From: QHXW01 sp963768075
GTDB taxonomy: Bacteria; Acidobacteriota; Terriglobia; Bryobacterales; Bryobacteraceae
Length of the DNA: 64,000 nt
Reading direction: 5' to 3'
NCBI GenBank assembly: GCA_963768075.1
Contig: CAVYHD010000050.1
Span: forward strand, 124,001-188,000
Within the stretch, counting starts at the first letter, position 1. Each line of letters opens with the position of its first letter. Shown piece by piece: positions 55,287 to 64,000 of the stretch. Made by a program: the position numbers and the translations under genes. Under the pieces are notes generated by a model. The model saw only the letters and a program-made list of their open reading frames with translations. It ran no database searches and was not told the DNA's origin.

Positions 55287-55460
55287 CAAACTTATGGTTG
55301 GCGGGTTGGCAGTTCAGGGTCTAACCGGTTGCGGCGTCGGGCTTGGCTCTATTGATTTTGTGCGTTGATGAACTTCTGGGGGCGGGCAGCTGGCCGACGG
55401 CGCGCGAGAATAGCCCGGATCAATACTGACAGTTTGAAGCACTAGTTATTAGGTTATTTA

Positions 55461-56453
55461 ATGAAACTTTGCCGACAATTGCCGATTGTTATTCTTCTCG
55501 CCAGCGTTGCGTGTTCCCACGGGCAGCCACAGGCAGTAGCGAAAACCGAACCTGTGATTTTGCGACTGCAGGTAAACACACCCTTCCACTTCGTTGCCTA
55601 CGGAGATTCGCGCTTCCACGATCCCAAGGACACCGAAGCGGCGAATCCGCCCGTGCGCCGGGCTCTGGTACGGGCGATTGCTCAGACCAATCCCGCGTTT
55701 ATCGCCTTTACCGGCGACATCGTCTACAACGGCTACGATGGGGACGACTGGAAGGTGTGGGACACGGAAACCGCGGTGTGGCGCGAGAACAAGATCCCGG
55801 TTTACCCGGCGCTCGGTAACCATGATCTTCACGATAAAGAAAACACTGCCTTGGCCAACTATTTCGAGCGCTTTCCCGCTCTGAAGAACAGTCGCTACTA
55901 TTCCGTCCGCGCCGCCAACACGATGATGCTGGTGCTGGATAGTTCTCTCGACGAAGTCTCCGACCCGCAAGGGCAATGGCTCACTCAAGAGCTCGACCAT
56001 CTCCCTGGTGATGTGGATTTCGTGTTCATTGTTCTTCACCACCCTCCCTACACCGGCTCGTCGGGCATGAAGATGTTAGGAGGAGGACACTCCGCCCGCA
56101 CACAAGAAAAGGAACTGGCCAAGATGCTGGAGGCGCGGCAACAAAACCTTCGCGCCCGGATCGTCGTTTTCTCTGGGCATGTGCACAACTACGAACGCCA
56201 TGAGCACGGCGGCGTGACCTATTTCGTGACGGGCGGCGCCGGAGCGCACGCTTACCCGATTGAACGTGCCAAGGATGATCCTTTCCAGAGTAAAGAAGTG
56301 AACTACCACTACCTACAGGTGGAAGTCGACCGTGGCCGCCTCAAGATCACCATGCACCGTCTCGACCTGACGAGCGGCACGGCCGTGTGGACGGAACCTG
56401 ACACGACCGCGATCTCAATGCCGGCAGCGAGTGCTGCAGCGCAGGGCCATTAG
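55461..56453 (+). CDS. Exported calcineurin-like metallophosphoesterase
   Basis: 330 residues, intact. N-terminal signal MKLCRQLPIVILLASVACSH (Cys18 with a weak lipobox, so possibly a lipoprotein). Metal-site blocks YGDSRFHDP, TGDIVYNG, GNHDLHD, LHHPPYT and GHVHNYERHE, the set found in PAP-like and 3',5'-cyclic phosphodiesterase-like enzymes. Phosphoester hydrolysis in the periplasm is likely. 174 bp upstream are free of genes; the gene is convergent with the histidine acid phosphatase. Confidence 0.9.
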   Translation: MKLCRQLPIVILLASVACSHGQPQAVAKTEPVILRLQVNTPFHFVAYGDSRFHDPKDTEAANPPVRRALVRAIAQTNPAFIAFTGDIVYNGYDGDDWKVWDTETAVWRENKIPVYPALGNHDLHDKENTALANYFERFPALKNSRYYSVRAANTMMLVLDSSLDEVSDPQGQWLTQELDHLPGDVDFVFIVLHHPPYTGSSGMKMLGGGHSARTQEKELAKMLEARQQNLRARIVVFSGHVHNYERHEHGGVTYFVTGGAGAHAYPIERAKDDPFQSKEVNYHYLQVEVDRGRLKITMHRLDLTSGTAVWTEPDTTAISMPAASAAAQGH

Positions 56454-56584
56454 ACAAACGAAACTGAATTTGTCACTAGCCGTACGATCTTCTTAGCTTA
56501 GGAGGGGCTTGCGCGTTTCGAAAGCGGTCAGTTTCAAGCAATTCGGTGGGCCGAAAGGCCATACCTCAACACTTCCCGGGAACG

Positions 56585-57865
56585 TCAGCGGACGGCCACG
56601 CTCTGCGCCTCGCGGCCGATTGTTGTGAATCTCGGATCAACGCCTCCCCGAACTGCGCGGCTGAAACTTTGCCATGAGCAGCCAGACTGCGAAACGGCTC
56701 CACAGCCAGGAATTGCAACTTCCTGGCCTGCGGGCGGAGCCGCCATTGTCAGCCGGTTTCCATTTCGCATCTGGTCGAGCGTTTGAGCGAGATACTGCGT
56801 CTTGATAAAGTACTCTCCAGTGGCCGCGTCGCGCCATAGCGAAAAAATCAGCGCGCCACCAGGCGGGGTATCGTCCGGCTGATATCCAGGCAGATGCCAG
56901 GAAAGGCCCAGCATGCCTGAGATGTTAGAGAGATTGGTGTCGTGACCGGATAAGACCAACAGCGCGTCGCCGGCGTTCCCCAACGCACCTGGGACGGATT
57001 TACCGGACACGACCTGCTCCATCGAACACAGCACGTGCGCAAGAAGATTTGAGCCGTGGGCGCGAGCCAGAAGAGGCGTACGCCGCGTCAGTTCCGTGTA
57101 CACGCTGTGGAGTTCGAGCACGTTGAAGAGGTTCTCCTTAGTCAGCCGGCCCCATCCGAGATCCGTGCCCGTCATACCGTTTGCGTATTCAAGTAGAAAA
57201 TCCTCGCTTAGGGACGAACCGATGGCGAACGGCCCCGCCAGCGCGACCGATTTGGCCTTAACTGATACGCAAGTAGGCGATTCCATCAGTTTCCCAGGCG
57301 TGTTCTTCTCGCCGAGAATGAACTGGAGCACGGCGAGAGCTGCGGCGTGATCTGCGATTAGCTTTTCGGGTTGAGGTCCGAGACGCTCCCGTAGCGCCTG
57401 TGCCTCATGTTCTGGGTCGGGAGTTCCGCCGCCCGAGAATATCGGATCCCGGCGTCCGTCCGGTTCCGAGTGAATTTCTATCCCACAGCCGGGGAGAAGC
57501 GACTCAGCCAAAGCGCGGCCGGTCTCAACTGTGCGGTGATCGCTGTCCGCCCAGATGTAAATTCGACCGGAATCCTGACATCCCGTGCTGCTGTAGAGGT
57601 GCTCGCCTGTCAGCCACTCGCGGTAATAGGCGCCCATGCTATTGACAAGATCGCGGCCGTGAGGCGTCAGCTCGCCAGGCGCGACTCCCCAACTGGGCCA
57701 GGGCTCCGCCGAGTATTGGTTGAGCCGCGCGGCGTCCCACGTTGGCGAGCGGACACCATGACGGCTAATGATGACTACATACTTCAACTCAGCCTGCCCG
57801 AGGGCGGGCGCGAGCGGCGCTCCGAGGAACGCCGCGATCAGTGCAAATATCAAACTATCTTTCAT
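56585..57865 (-). CDS. Histidine acid phosphatase (phytase/glucose-1-phosphatase type)
   Basis: 426 residues from ATG 57865 (the frame also allows MGCATPSI upstream). Signal peptide MKDSLIFALIAAFLGAPLAP. Catalytic RHGVRSP with His36, and the distal proton donor region LVLSGHDTNLSNI. This is the AppA/Agp branch, acting on phytate or sugar phosphates in the periplasm. Its ATG lies within the last codons of the TonB receptor gene (11-nt overlap), so the two are translationally coupled. Confidence 0.9.
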   Translation of the reverse strand: MKDSLIFALIAAFLGAPLAPALGQAELKYVVIISRHGVRSPTWDAARLNQYSAEPWPSWGVAPGELTPHGRDLVNSMGAYYREWLTGEHLYSSTGCQDSGRIYIWADSDHRTVETGRALAESLLPGCGIEIHSEPDGRRDPIFSGGGTPDPEHEAQALRERLGPQPEKLIADHAAALAVLQFILGEKNTPGKLMESPTCVSVKAKSVALAGPFAIGSSLSEDFLLEYANGMTGTDLGWGRLTKENLFNVLELHSVYTELTRRTPLLARAHGSNLLAHVLCSMEQVVSGKSVPGALGNAGDALLVLSGHDTNLSNISGMLGLSWHLPGYQPDDTPPGGALIFSLWRDAATGEYFIKTQYLAQTLDQMRNGNRLTMAAPPAGQEVAIPGCGAVSQSGCSWQSFSRAVRGGVDPRFTTIGREAQSVAVR

Positions 57866-60726
57866 GATTGAAGGTGTAGCGCAGCCCACCAGCGTAGGTC
57901 GGCTTGTAATATTCCCGCTGGTTCACGAAAATCGGGCTGCCATTGTAGTAGCCAAATACCTCATTCGTCAGGTTCAGACCGTAGGCTACCGCTCTAACAC
58001 CCTTGTAAATTCTGGCGCTAACCTGAGCGTCGAGTTGTAAGTGCGGGTAAGTATAGACATCGCCCGTCGGACCTTTGGGCCCGAGCCCGGTCGGATCGGC
58101 GCTAGTCTGATACTGGTACATGTAAATGCACGGTCCGTTATAGGAAAGTCCCACGCGCGCGGAGAAACGGCCGCGATCATACGTCGGGCTGACGTTCCAT
58201 GAGTTCGGCGTTTGCCGTTGCAACGCGGGGCTGTCCGAGCGACCGGGAATGCTATTGATTTGCGACGCCGTCCAGCTATAGTTCGCCATCATCCCGAAGC
58301 TGGCCAGCGCTCCCGGTAACATCGAAAGCCGCTGCTGGTACGCGATCTCAAACCCGTAGAGCCACGCATTGCTAGCGTTGATCCATTGTGAGACCAGATC
58401 TCCCTGATAGGGCCCGGTCGTTGCGGTATAGGACGTGTCGATCAGGGTATCGGTGAGTTGCTTGAAGAAGAAGCCCGCCTGGAGGATGCCGGCCGGCTTC
58501 AGGTAGTGCTCGTAAAGGAGGTCGTAGTTGTTGGCGTGCTCGGGTTTGAGCTTGGGGTTTCCCGTCGCGATCGTCGCAGGATTCGTGGAGTCGTCCTCGG
58601 TGACGTAGGGGACGAGCTGATAGGGGTCCGGCCGGGCGAGGCCGCGCGCATACACCAAACGCAGACCAGAGTCCATAGTCAACTTGTAGCGAGCCGAAAT
58701 GCTGGGGAGCGCGTCCACATATGACGGATTGTTCCGGGTCGGCACCGGCACGCCGCAGCCCGTGCTCGTAGGACAGTTGCTGGCACCTGCGGGATACAGT
58801 GTTACGTAGTAACCGAGCGTATTCATCTGGGTTCCCTCGAACCGCACGCCGGCCACGAGATGCCAGCGGCCAAAGTCCATGCTGTTCATGATGTAGCCGG
58901 CCGAAATACGCTCGACTATGTCGAACTGGTTCGGGTAAGAGTTCGCTGCCGTATTGTATCCGTCGAGATAGCCCCCAAGATTGGCCAGCGTGAAGGTCTG
59001 GATCTTATTGAAGTCGGAGACCGGCCCGAAGTGACCACCGAAGTAATCGCCATTGTAATAGTTATTGTCGCTGAAGCCGTTCAGAAACTGAGTCATCGGG
59101 TAATTGGAGGGATCCCAGCCGTCATATACGTTCTCCGTGGCATTCTGGTATTCATGGCTATTGCGAATTTTCCCGCCGACTTGGAAAATCCCGTAGTGCG
59201 ACCCGATATGGTAGTTGATTGAGTACGACGCGGACGCCGTCAAATTGAGCTGTGCGTTCTGGCCCTTCGAAGTGGTGATGTCCTTGAAGCCCCAGTCCGA
59301 GGCGTTCTCCAGTGGGGAGTTCGGGCCATCGCAGTTGTTTCCGAAATGCGGCACGTAGGAATCGGTCTGTGTGCTCGGATCGTAGCCGCAAGTGATCTTC
59401 GGCCCGAGCCATCCGAAGTCGGACTTCGGGTTGCCGGCGGAATCCAGCTCGTAGGAGCGGGAGGCCGAAACTTCCCAGGTGAACAGCGAAGCCGTGAACT
59501 GCTTCCTGCCGCCAAGGAGGTAGCTGGAAACAGAAAAATCGGGACGTTTGCTGGAAGTGTAAAACTTCGGTTTGCCGGACGCTTTCGGCTCGTAATACCA
59601 CTTGTCGCCGTAGTCCTGTAAGTTTGAGTAAAGGCCTCTGAAGTAAATGCTGGACAAGTCGCTGAATTTGTAATCGAGGGTACCATCGAAACCCCAGCGG
59701 TTGCGGTAATAGCGATATTCCCGAATTGTGTTGTTGTCGTAGATTGGTTGCTTGAACGTGGATGCCGGGTCGATTGACGGTTCTGTGTCGTCGATGCCAC
59801 GCCCGTTATAGTCCCAGGAACCACCGAAGAGAATTCCCAGTTTCTTCTCCTTGCCGAAGCGGTGGCCCACAGTGCCTCCCCACTGATCGCTGCCGCGACC
59901 GCCAAGGATCGGATCGTAACCACCCATCCCGAAGAGATTGAAGGTCGGGAACTCGCCGGCCATTTTCGTCTTCAGGTTCACCGAGCCACCGATCCCATCT
60001 CCGTCCAGGTTCGGCGCCAACGTTTTATTGATCTCCACGGATTCGACAAGGTCGGCCGGAATCTCGTCGAGCCGCACCTGCCGGATTCCCGGCTCTGGCG
60101 CCGGAATCGTAATCCCGTCAATCGTGACGTTGGTGAGGCGCGGCTCCGTCCCGCGCACCTGCACATAAATGCCCTCCTTCGTCGCGCTCCAGGGTGACCG
60201 ACGGCATCCGTCCCAGGGCGTCGGCGACGTTCGCGTTGGGTAATGAGGTGATCACCTCAGCCGGCAGCACTTGCAGAATGTTATCGGCCATGCGCGTGCG
60301 ATTGATGGCTTCGGCCTCGCCGTGCGGGCGCTCAGCCGTGACGATGATCTGCTCGTGAACGGAACCGACCTGCATCCTTGCATCGATACGCTGCATTTCC
60401 CCGGCGGTCACCTGGACGTCGGTCTGGAACGGGTCGAATCCGACGTCGGACACCAGGACCTTGTAGCTGCCGGGCGTAAGATTGGTGAACGAGAACTCGC
60501 CCTGAGCATCCGTGGCGACCGTCACTTCCGTGGGTTGCAGGCGAACCTGCGCGCCCTGGAGAAGTGCGCCTGAACTGTCCGCCACGCGTCCGGCGATTAT
60601 GCCTTTGGCCGCGCCGTCCGCCGCTGAGGCAGAAGGCGCGGAAATCAGGCTTGTCAGAAAGATCAGTAAGCTCGCTAGTACAAAACTACTAGAGCGGCTC
60701 TTCCAATTTCGTTTTGAAGTGCGCAT
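57855..60726 (-). CDS. TonB-dependent receptor coupled to the acid phosphatase (one frameshift)
   Basis: About 956 residues from ATG 60726 (AGGAG ribosome site). Signal peptide, CarboxypepD_reg domain (GIIAGRVADSSGALLQGAQV), plug with VTAERPHGEAEAINRTRMAD and IYVQVRGTEPRLTNVTIDG, barrel with TonB-receptor C-terminal GGLRYTFNHER. A G too many in a GGG run near 60175 breaks the frame after LERDEGG. Different subfamily from the two Oar-like receptors (closer to the TIGR01782-type receptors with PADLVESVEI). Probable importer of phosphate-containing ligands, given the overlapping phosphatase gene. Confidence 0.9.
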
Positions 60727-60799
60727 CGCAATTCTCCTGCTGAGATTTCTTGCCTTTCGCATAACTGAGAGGGGACACGAGAGCAGTAGAACAGCCGAT

Positions 60800-60853
60800 T
60801 CTAAAGACAATCTAAAGAAGTGGGGCTCTTATTCAAATTTCACGAACATTTCA
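60800..60853. promoter_or_regulatory. Two pairs of direct repeats with 11-bp period between receptor and response regulator
   Basis: TCTAAAGA occurs at 60800 and again at 60811. ATTTCA occurs at 60837 and again at 60848, giving TTTCA-N6-TTTCA, one mismatch per half from the PhoB half-site TGTCA. Both pairs have the 11-bp step used by OmpR/PhoB-family regulators and lie in the 162-bp divergent region between the receptor/phosphatase operon and the two-component genes, so the regulator encoded here may control both. Confidence 0.5.
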
Positions 60854-60888
60854 TCCGGTTGTAACATCCGCGCCTCACAATTAGCGAT

Positions 60889-61566
60889 ATTCGAATCCTA
60901 ATCGCAGAAGACAGACCGAAGACGGCCGACCTGCTACGTCGGGCGCTCGAAAGCGAGGGTTACTGCGTTCTTACGGCCTTCGATGGTGACCGCGCATTGA
61001 CGCTCGGTAAAAGGCCGGACATCGATGCCATTCTTCTCGACGTCATGCTTCCTTACCTGGATGGTTTCAGTGTCCTCAGGAAACTGCGGGAAGCTGGCCT
61101 CCGCACACCCGTGATCATTGTTTCAGCGCGTGATGCGATGCCGGACATTGTGCATGGCCTGGACTCTGGCGCGGACGACTATCTGACGAAGCCATTCGAA
61201 CTAGATATTCTTCTCGCGAGGGTGAGAGTGGTTACGCGGCGTGCTTTAGCCGCGCAACCCGCGGAGCTGACATTTCAGGATCTAACATTGAAGCCGGGTA
61301 CTTACGAAATGCAGCGCGGTGGGCGGACAGCGTCGCTGACGCGCACCGAGTATGCGCTTTTGGAAACATTGATGCGACGTGCCGGGGCGGTTGTGCCACG
61401 AGACGTGCTGATCGAAGAGGGCTGGGGCATGGCGTCCGAAGTCAGTGGTGCAAACCTGTACGTCTTTATTCGTTCCTTGCGATCGAAGATGACACAGCCC
61501 GGAGAAACTGAACTCCTGCACACGGTCCGTGGCGTAGGTTACTCACTCCGGAGTGAAGCCTGGTGA
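60889..61566 (+). CDS. OmpR/PhoB-family response regulator (no standard start codon)
   Basis: Receiver domain from IRILIAEDRPKTADLLRRAL, phospho-acceptor Asp in LLDVMLP (about residue 51), Lys in LTKPFE (about 101); C-terminal winged helix RTEYALLETLMRRAGAVVPR and LYVFIRSLRSKM, HTVRGVGYSL. The first ATG is at 60997, which would delete the acidic pocket, and the frame upstream has a TAA at about 60871 with no ATG, GTG or TTG between. Two ATT codons (60880, 60889) are the only near-start choices; a lost base or mutated start is likely. Overlaps the kinase gene by 4 nt. Confidence 0.85.
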   Translation: MRILIAEDRPKTADLLRRALESEGYCVLTAFDGDRALTLGKRPDIDAILLDVMLPYLDGFSVLRKLREAGLRTPVIIVSARDAMPDIVHGLDSGADDYLTKPFELDILLARVRVVTRRALAAQPAELTFQDLTLKPGTYEMQRGGRTASLTRTEYALLETLMRRAGAVVPRDVLIEEGWGMASEVSGANLYVFIRSLRSKMTQPGETELLHTVRGVGYSLRSEAW

Positions 61567-63008
61567 TTGGCGGCCGTTCCATTTCGCTGCGGCTTACGAC
61601 TTGGTTTTCATCCGTCTTCTTTGCGGGGCTGGTCATGTTCGGCGCGGCGATGTGGTTCAACCTTGAGCATACTCTGACATCAGGACGATCCCGAACCCTG
61701 GACAGACGCGCGGATCGGCTGAGCGACTTGCTTCGCGACCTCCAGGAGTATACGCCGGAACAGCGCGCCATTAAATTTCAGGCGTTCGCGGAGGCGACCG
61801 GAGGAGGCTTGATTGAAGTTTTTCAAACGAATGGAGCTCGCGCTCTTCCGTCTCCGACCCGCGCCGCGCTGGCTTTCCGCTGGCCCAAGATCGAGATCCT
61901 CAATCGCGAACGATTCAGTGAGGTAACTTTTTCCGGGCAGTCGTATCGTGTTTTGGCGCGGCCCTTTGCCTCAGGTTCGCAGTCCTTCATTTTATGCGTT
62001 GCCGCTCCGCTGGAGGGCAATCGTCTGGTGTTGGACGCATTTTCCGCCGGTTTGTTGTGGACAATCCCCGTGCTGCTGGCACTGTCGGCACTTGGCGGAT
62101 ATGTACTCAGCAGGAGTGCGCTCCAGCCAGTAGACCAGATCACGGCGGCCACCCGTTCGATCAGCGCCTCAAACCTCTCCAAGAGGCTGCCGGTGCCGGA
62201 GACACGTGATGAACTGCAACGGCTTTCCGAAACCTGCAACGCGATGCTGGCGCGATTGGAATTGGCAGTGAACCAAATCAAACAATTCACGGCGGATGCT
62301 TCGCACGAGCTTCGCAGTCCGTTGTCGTTCCTGCGGACCATCGCCGAGCTCGCGTTGCGAAATCGGCAAACCGATGCCGCAAGCCGGCGAGCTTTCGAAG
62401 AGATCGTGGAAGAGTGTGGGAAGGCTAGCCGCCTGTTGGAGGATTTGCTGACGTTGGCGCGCGCCGATGCTGGCACTGCGCATCTGGCTTTCGAACCTGT
62501 CGATCTCGCTGAGGTCGTCGAAGCGGTTTGCGATAAGGCCCGTTTGCTCGCCGATACACACCGGCACACCCTCACGGTATCTTTGAACGGCCCACACAGC
62601 GCTCCAGTCTGGGGCGATTACTCCAGCCTCCACCGCTTGCTGTGGATCCTTCTGGAGAATGCCGCAAAATACACGCCGGCACCAGGCAGTATTAATGTCA
62701 CGATGAATGCCACAGCCGAGAAGGTCACTGTAACCGTCGAGGACAACGGGATTGGGATCTCGGTAACCGACCTGCCGCATATCTTTCAGCGTTTTTATCG
62801 CGCCGATCCATCGCGAAGTCAGGTGGAAGGGTCAGGCTTGGGGCTGGCCATAGCAAAGTGGATCGCTGAAATGCACCACGCGGTTCTTTCGGTCGACAGC
62901 AAGGAAAACATCGGATCCATATTTGAGCTTGTGTTTCCCGTGTACCTCGTTGGCTCACCTCTGCCGAAAGCGGCCTCAATTGTAGCTTCAGTGGCAAACT
63001 TAGGTTAA
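61563..63008 (+). CDS. Sensor histidine kinase, CusS/QseC-like
   Basis: 481 residues from GTG 61563 (GTGA overlap with the regulator stop). Two membrane helices (about 12-32 and 160-182) flank a periplasmic domain of about 125 residues; then HAMP, HisKA with His248 (FTADASHELRSPLSFLRT), and the ATPase blocks NAAKYT, DNGIGI and GSGLGLAIAK. Overall like kinases next to metal-efflux operons, and an RND adaptor remnant follows, but the divergent genes are a receptor and a phosphatase. Confidence 0.93.
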   Translation: MIGGRSISLRLTTWFSSVFFAGLVMFGAAMWFNLEHTLTSGRSRTLDRRADRLSDLLRDLQEYTPEQRAIKFQAFAEATGGGLIEVFQTNGARALPSPTRAALAFRWPKIEILNRERFSEVTFSGQSYRVLARPFASGSQSFILCVAAPLEGNRLVLDAFSAGLLWTIPVLLALSALGGYVLSRSALQPVDQITAATRSISASNLSKRLPVPETRDELQRLSETCNAMLARLELAVNQIKQFTADASHELRSPLSFLRTIAELALRNRQTDAASRRAFEEIVEECGKASRLLEDLLTLARADAGTAHLAFEPVDLAEVVEAVCDKARLLADTHRHTLTVSLNGPHSAPVWGDYSSLHRLLWILLENAAKYTPAPGSINVTMNATAEKVTVTVEDNGIGISVTDLPHIFQRFYRADPSRSQVEGSGLGLAIAKWIAEMHHAVLSVDSKENIGSIFELVFPVYLVGSPLPKAASIVASVANLG

Positions 63009-63395
63009 TTTAGATTGCTTGCGCACCACAAAATTGTGCATTGTTGGTCAGCGTGGGGTTTCAAGCGATTGTGGTTTTTCTTAGCCGAAAGCGGAAGCGG
63101 TGCACCGTCCCGGATTTCATCGGTGGCCCGGCGGAGCAGACTATCGCCCGCCTTCAAAATGCCCGACCACTTCCACGAGATCTCCCTCGGTCACGCCCTT
63201 CTTGACATCGACCCATTCCGCACGCCCGCTCTGATTGCGAATCACGAACGTGCGCTCCGTAGTGGTGACCACGCTCGTCTTTGGCACGAAAAGCGAGGGT
63301 CGAACGCGGCGGACCGGCCATTCCACAGTCGGATACATACCGGGCGCCAACGACCCATCGCAATTCATCACATCTAACTCGACGGACAATGGCAC
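63005..63395 (-). pseudogene. C-terminal fragment of an RND efflux periplasmic adaptor
   Basis: Only the last 130 residues remain: PLSVELDVMNCDGSLAPGMY, SLFVPKTSVVTTTERTFVIR, WVDVKKGVTEGDLVEVVGHF, then a frame break at a GGG run (about 63147) and DSLLRRATDEIRDGAPLPLS to a stop at 63005. These are the beta-barrel and membrane-proximal parts of HlyD/AcrA-type adaptors. Upstream sequence from 63396 is unrelated, so the gene was cut there. Its stop overlaps the kinase stop tail-to-tail. Confidence 0.8.
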
Positions 63396-63525
63396 CTATA
63401 GCACCATTGGTGAAGCCCCTGACTGGGCATTGGGCATTCTAGTAAAAGAGTACGGCGTTAACGCGCCGGCCTGAAGGGGTGACACGGCACCCCAAAATGG
63501 GGTACTGGGGGAAATCAAGATGACA

Positions 63526-63571
63526 GCGCCATAGGTAGTGTCTGAAATCTCAGACACTACCGCGCCATAGG
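63526..63571. repeat. Perfect 12-bp hairpin framed by 10-bp direct repeats
   Basis: GGTAGTGTCTGA (63534-63545) and TCAGACACTACC (63550-63561) form a perfect stem with an AATC loop. GCGCCATAGG occurs on both sides (63526-63535 and 63562-63571). A second, shorter palindrome (ACCCCA-AAA-TGGGGT) lies at about 63489-63503. The 63396-63580 stretch holds no gene. Structure suggests a mobile-element end or an extragenic repeat unit. Confidence 0.55.
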
Positions 63572-63580
63572 GAGTCACTA

Positions 63581-63988
63581 TCACTTTGACCCTGCCCTGT
63601 CAGGTTTCGTCGGGAAATGGAGTGGTTCTTCTGGATCGTACTGAAACTCCTTCGGCTTCGGTTTGGCCGGTGCTGAGCGCATTTTGAGGGCTGCTATTCG
63701 CCGCTGAACGTCATCAGGTGGTTGAACATTTGCTTGTGCCCGGCTCCAGCGTGGCGCTCGGCGAGCGGCGTCGCGCATTCTTGACCCTGCAGTCCGCCCA
63801 CGCTTAGCTGCAGTCTTCGTTGGCGTTCGGACGTGCAGGAAGTCATGAACTGTGCTGGCCGAAGTCTGAAGCTGGCATCTTTCCGTAAGTATTGCTGCAA
63901 TCTTCCGGTATGTGGTCCCACGCTGACGCAACTCCTCAATCAGCTCGGCGTAAGGCTCTAACCGCGAGCGGGGCCGTTTCGGTGGCAA
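63581..63988 (-). CDS. Helix-turn-helix protein, mobile-element-like (start may lie beyond the window)
   Basis: 135 residues from TTG 63988; the frame stays open to the window edge. The N-terminus RLEPYAELIEELRQRGTTYR followed by KIAAILTERCQLQTSASTVH is a clear helix-turn-helix of resolvase/TraK-like type; the rest is basic and Pro/Ala/Lys-rich. Similar small proteins sit in transposons and plasmids, but I cannot name the family. It lies next to the hairpin repeat where the adaptor gene is cut. Confidence 0.6.
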   Translation of the reverse strand: MPPKRPRSRLEPYAELIEELRQRGTTYRKIAAILTERCQLQTSASTVHDFLHVRTPTKTAAKRGRTAGSRMRDAARRAPRWSRAQANVQPPDDVQRRIAALKMRSAPAKPKPKEFQYDPEEPLHFPTKPDRAGSK

Positions 63989-64000
63989 ACTGTCGAGGAT

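Overview
The window looks like a chromosomal segment of an Acidobacteriota bacterium, probably of the Bryobacterales/Solibacter type. This is inferred from three large Oar-like TonB-dependent receptors with N-terminal carboxypeptidase-regulatory domains, several YVTN/NHL beta-propellers, an ECF-type sigma factor with a long C-terminal extension, GC-rich sequence, and Gram-negative envelope genes (a Kdo hydroxylase-family protein, TonB receptors, LolA-like proteins). No 16S rRNA or complete tRNA is present, so the assignment is by gene content only.

Region 1 (1-4274, minus strand): a high-affinity potassium uptake operon, usp - small membrane ORF - kdpF - kdpA - kdpB, running off the left edge. 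It is preceded by three to four direct repeats with an 11-bp period, typical of an OmpR/PhoB-family (KdpE-like) operator. The 27-residue ORF, kdpA and kdpB each carry one 1-nt frameshift. Region 2 (4329-28600): mostly intact core genes. There is a tight five-gene run rimO-yacG-pgpA-NHL/TIG protein-cinA, then an AAA ATPase, Mrp/ApbC, a CDGSH protein, an acyl-CoA dehydrogenase, alanine dehydrogenase, a TlpA-like thioredoxin, a Kdo hydroxylase, a MoxR-like AAA/VWA pair (falsely fused by a frameshift), an APC permease and an exported creatininase-family protein. A three-gene operon follows (HemN-like radical SAM, flavin-dependent-halogenase-like FAD protein, PaaK-like ligase), then an HGSNAT-like membrane acyltransferase. 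Region 3 (28683-38568): an Oar-like receptor, then a two-gene HgdB-like dehydratase/large activase operon ending in a clear terminator.

At 38589-38633 lies exactly the 3' half of a tRNA-Pro(GGG), from anticodon loop to CCA, on the minus strand with no 5' half. It is flanked by an 11-bp inverted repeat. This is the usual scar of integrase-mediated insertion and suggests that everything to its right is an island or island remnant. Region 4 (38924-63988) fits this: it holds four secreted phosphatase-type genes from three superfamilies (two calcineurin-like phosphoesterases, an alkaline-phosphatase-superfamily protein, a histidine acid phosphatase), two TonB receptors, two YVTN beta-propellers, a multicopper oxidase, a sigma factor with a membrane partner, and a two-component system. 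A PhoB-like 11-bp direct repeat lies between the response regulator and the receptor/phosphatase operon. I read this as an organic-phosphate scavenging locus.

The sub-block 40-55 kb is heavily frameshifted (multicopper oxidase, sigma factor, partner, receptor, beta-propeller, phosphatase), while genes on both sides and one 763-residue gene inside it are intact. The right edge has a truncated RND adaptor gene, a strong hairpin between short direct repeats, and an HTH protein of mobile-element appearance. Whether the frameshifts are decay or sequencing error cannot be settled from sequence alone; several single ones fall in homopolymers.
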